From the NCBI GenBank assembly GCA_028877205.1, contig JAPPHY010000012.1, positions 1 to 64,000 on the forward strand: a stretch of DNA of 64,000 bases, in the 5' to 3' direction. Source of the DNA: Chloroflexota bacterium. Its GTDB lineage: Bacteria > Chloroflexota > Dehalococcoidia > Lucifugimonadales > UBA2985. The position numbers and the translations under genes are program-made. The notes under the pieces were generated by a model that did no database searches, was not told the DNA's origin, and saw nothing but the letters and a program-made list of their open reading frames with translations. This document shows, piece after piece, positions 57,688 through 64,000 of the stretch; position 1 is the first letter of the stretch, and each line of letters starts with the position of its first letter.

Positions 57688-58980
57688 ATGGACAATCACC
57701 ACCGTGACTTCGACCAGCAGGTGAGCGAGCTTGAACAGAGTTGGGCAACCGACCCGCGTTGGAAGGGCGTAAAGCGCGACTATACGGCCCGGGACGTGGT
57801 GAAGCTGCGCAACAGCGTGAAGATCGAGCACACGCTGGCGAAGCGGGGCGCAGAGCGCCTGTGGAGAGACCTTACTAGCGGCGACGGATTCGTCAGGACC
57901 TTCGGAGCATTGACCGGCGCACAGGCCGTGAACATGGTCAAGGGCGGACTCAAGGCCCTCTACCTCAGCGGCTGGCAGGTCGCCGGTGACGCGAACCTTG
58001 CCTCCCACACTTACCCAGACCAGAGCCTCTATCCCTCCAACAGCGTTCCCTCCGTCGTGAAGCGGCTCAACAACGCGCTCATGCGGGCGGACCAGATCCA
58101 GTGCCTGAACGGCAGCACTGACATCGACTACTTCGTCCCCATCGTGGCGGACGCCGAGGCCGGATTCGGCGGCGCCATCCACGCCTTCGAGCTCATGCGA
58201 TGGATGATCGAGGCAGGAGCCGCCGGCGTCCACTACGAGGACCAGCTGTCCTCCGCCAAGAAGTGCGGCCACATGGGCGGCAAGGTGCTCATCCCCTCCA
58301 ACATGTTCATCCACACGCTGAACGCGGCAAGGCTCGCCGCCGACGTTTTGGACGTGCCCACCATCCTCTGCGCCCGCACGGACGCTCGCAGCGCCACGCT
58401 CCTCACCAGCGACATCGACGAGCGCGACGCGGCGTTCGCCACCGGCGAGCGGACTCCCGAGGGCTTCTACATCGTGCGTGACGGCTTCGAGGCTGCGGTC
58501 TCCCGCGGGCTGGCCTACGCCCCATACGCCGACCTGCTGTGGTGCGAGACCTCCGACCCGGACCTCGACGAGGCGATCGCCTTCGCCGAGCGGATTCACG
58601 CCGAGTACCCGGACATGATGCTGGCCTACAACTGCTCGCCTTCCTTCAACTGGAAGAGCCACCTGGACGACGCCACCATAGCGAAGTTCCAGAACGAGCT
58701 TGGCAAGGCCGGCTACAAGTTCCAGTTCATCACCCTCGCCGGCTGGCACATGATCAACCTCAACGCCTTCGAGCTGGCCAAGGCCTACAGCGTGGAGGGC
58801 ATGCCCGCCTACGTGAGGATCCAGGAGCAGGAGTTCGCCCGCGAGGTGGACGGCTACACCGCCACCAAGCACCAGGCCGAGGTTGGCGCAGGCTACTTCG
58901 ACGAGGTGCTGCTGAGCGTGAGTGAGGACCTGGGAGCCACCGCAGCGCTGGCCGGCTCCACGGAGGCCGCCCAGTTCTAG
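57688..58980 (+). CDS. aceA: Isocitrate lyase
   Basis: Cleaves isocitrate to glyoxylate and succinate, the entry of the glyoxylate shunt, allowing growth on acetate or fatty acids. The 430-residue protein has the catalytic [11 protein letters not shown] near residue 191, [35 protein letters not shown] and [14 protein letters not shown], and matches the shorter actinobacterial-type enzyme. ATG follows AAGGAGG by about ten bases. A LysR regulator is divergent; malate synthase is not in this window. Confidence 0.96.
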   Translation: MDNHHRDFDQQVSELEQSWATDPRWKGVKRDYTARDVVKLRNSVKIEHTLAKRGAERLWRDLTSGDGFVRTFGALTGAQAVNMVKGGLKALYLSGWQVAGDANLASHTYPDQSLYPSNSVPSVVKRLNNALMRADQIQCLNGSTDIDYFVPIVADAEAGFGGAIHAFELMRWMIEAGAAGVHYEDQLSSAKKCGHMGGKVLIPSNMFIHTLNAARLAADVLDVPTILCARTDARSATLLTSDIDERDAAFATGERTPEGFYIVRDGFEAAVSRGLAYAPYADLLWCETSDPDLDEAIAFAERIHAEYPDMMLAYNCSPSFNWKSHLDDATIAKFQNELGKAGYKFQFITLAGWHMINLNAFELAKAYSVEGMPAYVRIQEQEFAREVDGYTATKHQAEVGAGYFDEVLLSVSEDLGATAALAGSTEAAQF

Positions 58981-59023
58981 TCGAGGCTTAGCGCACAAGC
59001 GCTAGCAACCGAGCTACGTTTGG

Positions 59024-59058
59024 AGGGCGCCTGTCTGTAGCGGACCGGCGCCCTTCTT
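59024..59058 (+). terminator. Possible terminator after aceA
   Basis: AGGGCGCC and GGCGCCCT form an 8-bp GC-rich stem around a 15-nt loop, followed by TCTTC. The stem is strong, but the T-run is poor. A smaller hairpin TAGCGC-ACAA-GCGCTA lies just before it at 58989-59004. Confidence 0.4.
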
Positions 59059-59095
59059 CGCGCCCGCAACACTTACGACATCCCGCGTACAGTCC

Positions 59096-59115
59096 ACTCC
59101 TGCGAAAGCAGGAGT
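59096..59115. repeat. ACTCCTGC hairpin repeat
   Basis: ACTCCTGC-GAAA-GCAGGAGT, a perfect 8-bp stem followed by CCAG. Same family as the copy at 35297. Confidence 0.82.
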
Positions 59116-59139
59116 CCAGGAGTGGGGTGGCGGCCCCAG

Positions 59140-59200
59140 CCGCTCGTAGCCTGCCCCGTACCCGACACGGGGGTGAGCCTGTCGAACCATTCGAGCGGGC
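59140..59200. repeat. TTCGACA-type dispersed repeat
   Basis: CCGCTCGTAGCCTGCCCCGTACCC...ACGGGGGTGAGCCTGTCGAACCATTCGAGCGGG has both the outer arms and the inner CCCCGT/ACGGGG hairpin of the family, making it one of the fullest copies. Confidence 0.8.
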
Positions 59201-59240
59201 AATCGCGCGGGCGGAAGGACTGCCGCGCCCCAAACCGTCC

Positions 59241-59260
59241 ATTCCTGCGCAGGCAGGAAT
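59241..59260. repeat. ATTCCTGC hairpin repeat
   Basis: ATTCCTGC-GCAG-GCAGGAAT, a perfect 8-bp stem followed by CCAG. Confidence 0.82.
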
Positions 59261-59297
59261 CCAGAGGTGGGGAGAGGCCGGAAATCGTGACTCATGG

Positions 59298-59317
59298 ACT
59301 CCCGCTTTCGCGGGAGT
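59298..59317. repeat. ACTCCCGC hairpin repeat
   Basis: ACTCCCGC-TTTC-GCGGGAGT, a perfect 8-bp stem, 31 bp from the leuS stop. Confidence 0.82.
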
Positions 59318-59348
59318 GGTACCGTGGGTTGGCGAACGCGGGAGCCCC

Positions 59349-61817
59349 CTACCGCACCACCACGTTCACCAGCCGGCCTGGCACGTACACCACCTGCCGC
59401 ACCTCAGTGCCCTCCAGGTACGGACGCACCCGCGCGCTCTCCAGCGCCAGCTCTCGCGCCTCCGCCTCCTCTATCGACGCGGGCGCCTGTATGCGGTCGC
59501 GGACGCGGCCGTTCACCTGCACCACCAGCGTGATCTCCTCGTCGCGGGCAAGCTCTTCGTCCCACGACGGCAGCAGCTGTGCATGGATGCTGAACGGGCG
59601 GCCCGTCCTCTCCCACAGCTCCTCCGTCACGTGCGGCGCGATGGGCGCCAGCAGCAGCAGCAGCTTCTCGACCGCATCGCTCCAGCTTTCGGAGTTGAGA
59701 CCTCCCTCGTCCCAGGCGCGGCTCATGTGGTTGGTCATCTCCATCATCGCGGCGAGCGCCGTGTTGAACTTGAACCGCTCCAGGTCGCCGACCACCTTCT
59801 TGACCGTCTTGTGGGTCGTGCGGACCATCGTGCGCACCGCCTCATCGTCCGCGGGCTGCGCGTCAAGCGTCGAGGCGTCCCTCTGCGCAATGTCCCACAC
59901 GCGATTGATCCATCGCGCCATGCCGTTGATGCCTGAGTCCGACCAGTCGCCGCCCTGGTCCCACGGCCCGAGGAACATGAGGTACGTGCGAACCACGTCC
60001 GCGCCCAGGTCCTGCACGTACGGGTCGGGCGTGATCACGTTGCCGCGCGACTTGCTCATCTTCTGATGGTCGGCGATGATGATGCCCTGGTTGAACAGCC
60101 TCAGGTACGGCTCGTCGAACTCCACCAGCCCGAGGTCTCGCAGCGCCTTGTTGAAGAACCGGGAGTAGAGCAGGTGCATCACAGCGTGCTCCGCGCCGCC
60201 CGTGTACTGGTCGACGGGCAGCCACTTCCTGGCCGCCTCCGGGTCGAATGGCCCGCTGTCGTAGTTCGGGCTGGCGTAGCGCAGGTGATACCACGACGAG
60301 TCCACGAACGTGTCCATCGTGTCCGTCTCGCGGGTGGCGGGCGCGCCGCACTGCGGACACGGTGCGTTCAGGAACCGCTCGTGGTAACGCAGCGGCGACT
60401 CGCCTGTTGGCCGGAACTGCGCGTCCTCCGGCAGCAGCACGGGCAGCTCCTCCTCCGGCACCGGCACCACGCCGCAGCCGTCGCAGTAGATCACGGGTAT
60501 GGGCGTGCCCCAGTAGCGCTGCCGAGATATGAGCCAGTCACGCAGCCTGTAGGACACCGTACGGCTACCCCAGCCGTTGACCTCTACATACTCGGCTATG
60601 CGCTCCTTGCCGACGCTCGCGGGCATCCCGTCGAACGGCCCGGAGTTCACCTGCGCGCCGTCCTCTACGTGCGCGCTCGACAGCTCGGAGCCGTCCCAGT
60701 CCGGCGGCGCGATGACCACGCGAATCTCCAGGCCGTACTTGCGGGCGAACTCGAAGTCGCGCTCGTCGTGTGCCGGAACGCCCATCACGATGCCCGTGCC
60801 GTACGTGAGCAGCACGTAGTCGGCGACGAAGATGGGCACCCGGTCGCCGTTTAGGTTGTTGACGGCATAGGCGCCGGTGAACACGCCCGACTTCTCGCGC
60901 TCCGTGGACAGCCGCTCCACCTCCGACTGGCGCCGCGCCTCCTCCACGTAGGCCTCCACCTCGGCGCGGCGGTCGTCGGTGGTCAGCGAGGCGACCAGCG
61001 GGTGCTCTGGCGCGATCACCACGAACGTCACGCCGTAGATGGTATCGATTCGAGTCGTGAACGTCCGAATCTCGGTCTCCTCCAGCCCGTACTCCGAGAT
61101 GTCAAAGCCTATCTCCACGCCCACGCTGCGCCCGATCCAGTTGGTCTGCATGGTCTTGATGCGCTCCGGCCAGTCGACCAGGCCGGAGAAGTCCAGCAGT
61201 TCCTCCGCGTACTTTGTGATGCCGAAGAACCACTGCTCCAGGTCGCGGCGGCTGACGGCAGACTCGCACCGCTCGCACTTGCCGTCCACCACCTGCTCGT
61301 TAGCGAGCACGGTCTGGCAAGACGGACACCAGTTGGCGGGCGCCTTAGCGCGATAAGCGAGTCCCGCCTTCAGGAACTGCAGGAATATCCACTGGTTCCA
61401 CCGATAGTACTCCGGCAACGCGCAGATGATCTCCCGGTCCCAGTCGTAGACGGAGCCGATGGACTTCAGCTGCCGCCGCATGTTCTCGACGTTGTCCATG
61501 GTCCACGTGTGGGGGTGAATCCCCTGCTTGATGGCGGCGTTCTCCGCCGGCAGGCCGAATGAGTCGAAGCCCATGGGGTGGATCACGTTGTAGCCCTGCA
61601 TTCGGCGGAACCGCGCGTGTGCGTCGGAGGGGGCCATGGCGTACCAGTGGCCGATGTGGAGGTCGCCGGAGGTGTACGGGTACATGGTGAGCTCGTACCA
61701 CTTGGGACGTGGATCGTCGTCGCGGACGCTGTGGAGGCCGTCCTCCTGCCACCTGGCCTGCCACTTGGCGTCAATCTCTTGAGGGTCGTATCGCCGCTCG
61801 GGCGTGCGCATGGACAT
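59349..61817 (-). CDS. leuS: Leucyl-tRNA synthetase
   Basis: Class I synthetase of 822 residues attaching leucine to tRNA-Leu. HIGH motif is GDLHIGHWYAMAPSD (about 45), the zinc knuckle CPSC...CERC follows, the CP1 editing domain is present (TTRIDTIYGVTFVVIAPEHPLV and MGVPAHDERDFEFA with the editing Asp), and the KMSKS loop is KMSKSRGNVITPD. Anticodon-binding helices and a short C-terminal domain (VQVNGRVRDRIQAPASI) complete it. The ATG at 61817 has GGAG eight bases upstream; the track start is ten codons earlier. Confidence 0.97.
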   Translation of the reverse strand: MSMRTPERRYDPQEIDAKWQARWQEDGLHSVRDDDPRPKWYELTMYPYTSGDLHIGHWYAMAPSDAHARFRRMQGYNVIHPMGFDSFGLPAENAAIKQGIHPHTWTMDNVENMRRQLKSIGSVYDWDREIICALPEYYRWNQWIFLQFLKAGLAYRAKAPANWCPSCQTVLANEQVVDGKCERCESAVSRRDLEQWFFGITKYAEELLDFSGLVDWPERIKTMQTNWIGRSVGVEIGFDISEYGLEETEIRTFTTRIDTIYGVTFVVIAPEHPLVASLTTDDRRAEVEAYVEEARRQSEVERLSTEREKSGVFTGAYAVNNLNGDRVPIFVADYVLLTYGTGIVMGVPAHDERDFEFARKYGLEIRVVIAPPDWDGSELSSAHVEDGAQVNSGPFDGMPASVGKERIAEYVEVNGWGSRTVSYRLRDWLISRQRYWGTPIPVIYCDGCGVVPVPEEELPVLLPEDAQFRPTGESPLRYHERFLNAPCPQCGAPATRETDTMDTFVDSSWYHLRYASPNYDSGPFDPEAARKWLPVDQYTGGAEHAVMHLLYSRFFNKALRDLGLVEFDEPYLRLFNQGIIIADHQKMSKSRGNVITPDPYVQDLGADVVRTYLMFLGPWDQGGDWSDSGINGMARWINRVWDIAQRDASTLDAQPADDEAVRTMVRTTHKTVKKVVGDLERFKFNTALAAMMEMTNHMSRAWDEGGLNSESWSDAVEKLLLLLAPIAPHVTEELWERTGRPFSIHAQLLPSWDEELARDEEITLVVQVNGRVRDRIQAPASIEEAEARELALESARVRPYLEGTEVRQVVYVPGRLVNVVVR

Positions 61818-61845
61818 ATCAGATTCTCCGAAGAAGGCTTGAGCC

Positions 61846-61874
61846 ATTATAGGTTCTCAGCAGGCGCGCCGCAA
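61846..61874 (-). promoter_or_regulatory. Promoter of leuS
   Basis: Minus-strand TTGCGG (61869-61874), 17-bp spacer and consensus TATAAT (61846-61851). Start point near 61839, about 22 nt before the leuS ATG. Confidence 0.68.
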
Positions 61875-61893
61875 CGAGATGACGCCCGCGCGA

Positions 61894-61923
61894 TTGACAG
61901 AAGGCTGCGACGCGGGCTAGCCT
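61894..61923 (+). promoter_or_regulatory. Possible promoter for the small membrane-protein gene
   Basis: TTGACA (61894-61899), an 18-bp spacer and TAGCCT (61918-61923). The -35 is perfect, the -10 is weak. It is back-to-back with the leuS promoter, the two -35 boxes being 19 bp apart. Confidence 0.45.
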
Positions 61924-61960
61924 AACGGTGCATCCACCGCCCTCACTCCGGAGGAACGCC

Positions 61961-62380
61961 ATGACCTTCCTGAAGCGCCTGGCGGCTCTGTATCTCATAT
62001 TGCTCGGCATCGCAGTCGTAAGCCACTTCCTGGCGACGCAGCTATACGATCCCACGCTCGAGGGCTCTGCGATGGACATCTGGCTGATCCTCGACCCCAT
62101 GATGGTCGCGGGGGCGTTCATATGTCTCCTGGTCGGCTTCATCAGGAAGCTCGAATTCGGCGGCTTCTCCTATGGCCTGGGCGTAAGCCGCGACTACCTG
62201 GAGGCCAACCTTACCTTCTACCTCTCGGCTGTCCTGCTGATCCTGGTCACGTGGAACTGGTTCGGCGTGGCGTTCGTGGAGCCGCCAAACGACGTTGGGC
62301 TGGTCTGGCTCTTCATCGACTCGGTGCTGCCGCTTCTGCTTATATCCACAGGCATACGGCTGATGCGCAGCGAAGAGTAG
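61961..62380 (+). CDS. Hypothetical four-helix membrane protein
   Basis: A 139-residue protein with four membrane segments (about 6-26, 43-63, 83-105 and 112-130) and short loops; acidic end RSEE. The layout recalls small membrane proteins of unknown role in marine bacteria; no family can be named. ATG has GGAGGAACGCC upstream. Divergent from leuS. Confidence 0.68.
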   Translation: MTFLKRLAALYLILLGIAVVSHFLATQLYDPTLEGSAMDIWLILDPMMVAGAFICLLVGFIRKLEFGGFSYGLGVSRDYLEANLTFYLSAVLLILVTWNWFGVAFVEPPNDVGLVWLFIDSVLPLLLISTGIRLMRSEE

Positions 62381-62522
62381 GCGGCCCAGGCGCCCGCCAC
62401 GTTGCCCTCTGCTCAGGGTGCTGCATTCACTCACCGCGTCTTGAGACCACCTTGGAGTGAGCAGGCACACTCCTTTACAAAGGCCACTGGCAAAACGTAC
62501 AATTGGTAGCCGAGGCGAGAGT

Positions 62523-62551
62523 TTGACACAAACTTCACAATCGCCTATATT
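62523..62551 (+). promoter_or_regulatory. Near-consensus sigma70 promoter of glnA
   Basis: TTGACA (62523-62528), exactly 17 bp, then TATATT (62546-62551). The start point would be about 62558, only six bases before the first ATG (62564). Confidence 0.75.
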
Positions 62552-62563
62552 CTGCACTTTGCT

Positions 62564-63928
62564 ATGACCACCGGAACAAGAAGCGCACTCATGACTGCTG
62601 AGAGGGACGAAGCACGGGAGTACGTGCTTGGAATGGTGCGCGAACACGACGTGAAGTTCATACGCCTGTGGTTCACCGACATCCTGGGCGCGCTCAAGGG
62701 GTTTGCCATCACCGCCAACGAGCTGGAGGAGGCTCTGGAGCAGGGCGTCGGCTTCGACGGGTCTTCTATCGAGGGATTCGCCCGCATCGATGAGAGCGAC
62801 ATGGTGGCCATGCCGGATCCGACCACCTTCCGCATTCTTCCCTGGCGGCCGCGCCAGAACGCCGTGGCGCGCATGTTCTGCGACATCCTCACGCCTCAGT
62901 GGCAGCCGTTCGAGGGCGACCCGCGCCACGTGCTCAAGCGGACTTTGGAGCGCGCTTCCTCGTTGGGCTACACCTACTACGTCGGGCCGGAGCTGGAGTA
63001 CTTCTACTTCCGCAACTCCGACGGCACGGACGTGCTCGACGAGGGCGGCTATTTCGACCAGACGCCCCTCGACCTGGCAACCGAGCTGCGCCGCGAGACG
63101 GTGCTCACGCTGGAGGAGATGGGCATCGCCGTGGAGTTCAGCCACCACGAGGCGGCCACCAGCCAGCACGAGATCGACCTGCGCTACTCGGATGCCCTCA
63201 CCATGGCTGACAACGTGATGACGCAGCGCCTGGTCATCAAGGAGGTGGCCATGCGCAACGGCCTCTATGCCACCTTCATGCCCAAGCCCATCGCCAACGT
63301 CAACGGGAGCGGGATGCACGTGCACCAGTCGCTGTTCAAGGGCGCCACCAACGCGTTCTACGACTCCGACAGCGCTTACCACCTCTCGCCACTTGCCCTG
63401 TCCTTCGTGGCCGGGCTGATGCACCACGCGCCCGCGATCACGGCCGTCACCAACCAGTGGGTCAACTCCTACAAGAGGCTGATTGTCGGCTACGAGGCGC
63501 CGGTCTACATCTCGTGGGCCAGCGTGAACCGGTCAGACCTGATACGCGTGCCCGCCTACAAGGAGGGCCGTGAGGACTCGGTGCGGATCGAGTACCGGGC
63601 GCCTGACCCGGCCTGCAACCCATACCTCGCCTTCGCGGTCATGCTCGCAGCGGGCCTGGACGGAGCGGAGCGCGGCCTGCCCGTGCCGGACCCCGTCCAC
63701 GAAAACGTCTTCGACATGACAAACGATGAGCGCCAGCGCAGGGGCATCGAGACCCTGCCGGGCAGCCTCCGCGAGGCCATCCTGCTCACCGAGAGCAGCG
63801 ACCTCGTGCGCCGGACGCTGGGCGACCACGTCTTCAACAGCTTCATCCAGAACAAGAAGATCGAGTGGAGCCAGTACCAGGCCCAGGTCACCAACTACGA
63901 GCTGAAGAGATATCTGCCTATCCTGTAG
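62564..63928 (+). CDS. glnA: Glutamine synthetase type I
   Basis: Assimilates ammonia by making glutamine from glutamate and ATP. The 454-residue protein (445 from the second ATG at 62591) shows LWFTDILGALKGFAI, VGFDGSSIEGFARIDESDM, the metal-site GPELEYFYF, NGSGMHVHQSLF and the NRSDLIRVP loop. No adenylylation tyrosine motif (NLY) is seen near the end, so control is more likely by feedback, as in GSI-alpha enzymes. The promoter lies so close that the first ATG would have a six-base leader; the second ATG gives about 33 nt. A probable gltB follows after 16 bp. Confidence 0.94.
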   Translation: MTTGTRSALMTAERDEAREYVLGMVREHDVKFIRLWFTDILGALKGFAITANELEEALEQGVGFDGSSIEGFARIDESDMVAMPDPTTFRILPWRPRQNAVARMFCDILTPQWQPFEGDPRHVLKRTLERASSLGYTYYVGPELEYFYFRNSDGTDVLDEGGYFDQTPLDLATELRRETVLTLEEMGIAVEFSHHEAATSQHEIDLRYSDALTMADNVMTQRLVIKEVAMRNGLYATFMPKPIANVNGSGMHVHQSLFKGATNAFYDSDSAYHLSPLALSFVAGLMHHAPAITAVTNQWVNSYKRLIVGYEAPVYISWASVNRSDLIRVPAYKEGREDSVRIEYRAPDPACNPYLAFAVMLAAGLDGAERGLPVPDPVHENVFDMTNDERQRRGIETLPGSLREAILLTESSDLVRRTLGDHVFNSFIQNKKIEWSQYQAQVTNYELKRYLPIL

Positions 63929-63944
63929 GCAAGGAGATTGTCCG

Positions 63945-64000
63945 TTGCAGACCATGCCCCCACTGCCACAGCATACCCACGGCCTGTATGACCCCAGGTT
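63945..64000 (+). CDS. gltB: Partial: glutamate synthase large subunit N-terminus (probable)
   Basis: Runs off the window edge. After AAGGAG a TTG start opens a frame reading MQTMPPLPQHTHGLYDPR. The GLYDPR motif just before the expected catalytic cysteine region is characteristic of glutamate synthase large subunits, and following glnA would complete a GS/GOGAT pair. Only 18 residues are visible, so this rests on a short motif plus context. Confidence 0.55.
   Translation, partial: MQTMPPLPQHTHGLYDPR

Larger units (their letters stand above)
58981..59348. other. Intergenic gap filled with hairpin repeats
   Basis: This 368-bp gap between aceA and leuS (convergent) contains no credible gene. 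It holds a possible terminator, three ACTCC-type hairpins and one TTCGACA-type repeat, all listed separately. Confidence 0.7.

Overview
The window is a contiguous piece of a GC-rich bacterial chromosome. Gene content and style suggest the phylum Chloroflexota, probably a Dehalococcoidia/SAR202-like lineage. Supporting hints are a fused accDA carboxyltransferase, RNase J, a minimal ccmABCD cluster, Thr/Pro-rich lipoproteins, split ADP-forming acyl-CoA synthetase subunits and an actinobacterial-type isocitrate lyase. This placement is inference; no 16S gene is present. Housekeeping genes dominate. Many starts are TTG preceded by strong Shine-Dalgarno sites, and several promoters have a clear TTGACA / TATAAT-like form.

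Layout. 1-10.6 kb (minus strand): tRNA-Val, rpoC and rpoB behind a good promoter, then the heme-exporter cluster ccmABCD. 10.9-13.3 kb (plus): a membrane-anchored unknown protein, then sufT and an Mrp-type ATPase. 13.3-19.8 kb (minus): accDA fusion, ftsK, rnj and a type IV uracil-DNA glycosylase. 20-23.5 kb (plus): SGNH hydrolase, a membrane protein and an epimerase-like protein. 23.6-27.1 kb: msrA, a small unknown, a repeat block, an alpha/beta hydrolase and an MFS transporter. 27.1-31.6 kb (minus): dprA-topA-xer genome-maintenance operon. 31.8-35.2 kb: an anchored secreted protein and two acyl-CoA synthetase (ADP-forming) subunits. 35.5-39.3 kb (minus): a compact cassette of phage structural genes (major capsid, head-tail adaptor, tail-hub-like protein broken by an in-frame amber codon, OB-like small protein) without terminase, portal or integrase. 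39.5-48.4 kb: lipoproteins, a glutaredoxin-like protein, tRNA-Asp, a zinc-ribbon/RRM pair, gamma carbonic anhydrase, threonine aldolase, YceI lipoprotein, quinone reductase and YggS. 48.4-56.5 kb (minus): a complete phosphate-starvation module, phoB-phoR and pstSCAB-phoU plus an aquaporin, with two 11-bp-periodic Pho-box-like arrays upstream of pstS. 56.4-59 kb: tRNA-Pro and a LysR regulator divergent from aceA, with paired palindromes between them. 59.3-64 kb: leuS, a small membrane protein, glnA from a near-consensus promoter, and the first codons of a probable gltB.

How it works together. PhoR/PhoB probably control pstSCAB-phoU through the repeat arrays. The LysR protein probably controls the glyoxylate-shunt enzyme AceA. 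glnA and the truncated gltB would form the GS/GOGAT ammonia-assimilation pair. Two families of short dispersed hairpin repeats occupy several intergenic gaps.

The most unusual region is the orphan capsid/tail-hub cassette with its in-frame TAG. Other points worth a look are the Pho arrays, the aceA operator, the Mrp lacking its CxxC, the aquaporin tied to the pst operon with a non-standard predicted filter, and a possible compensated frameshift in the CoA-binding synthetase subunit.
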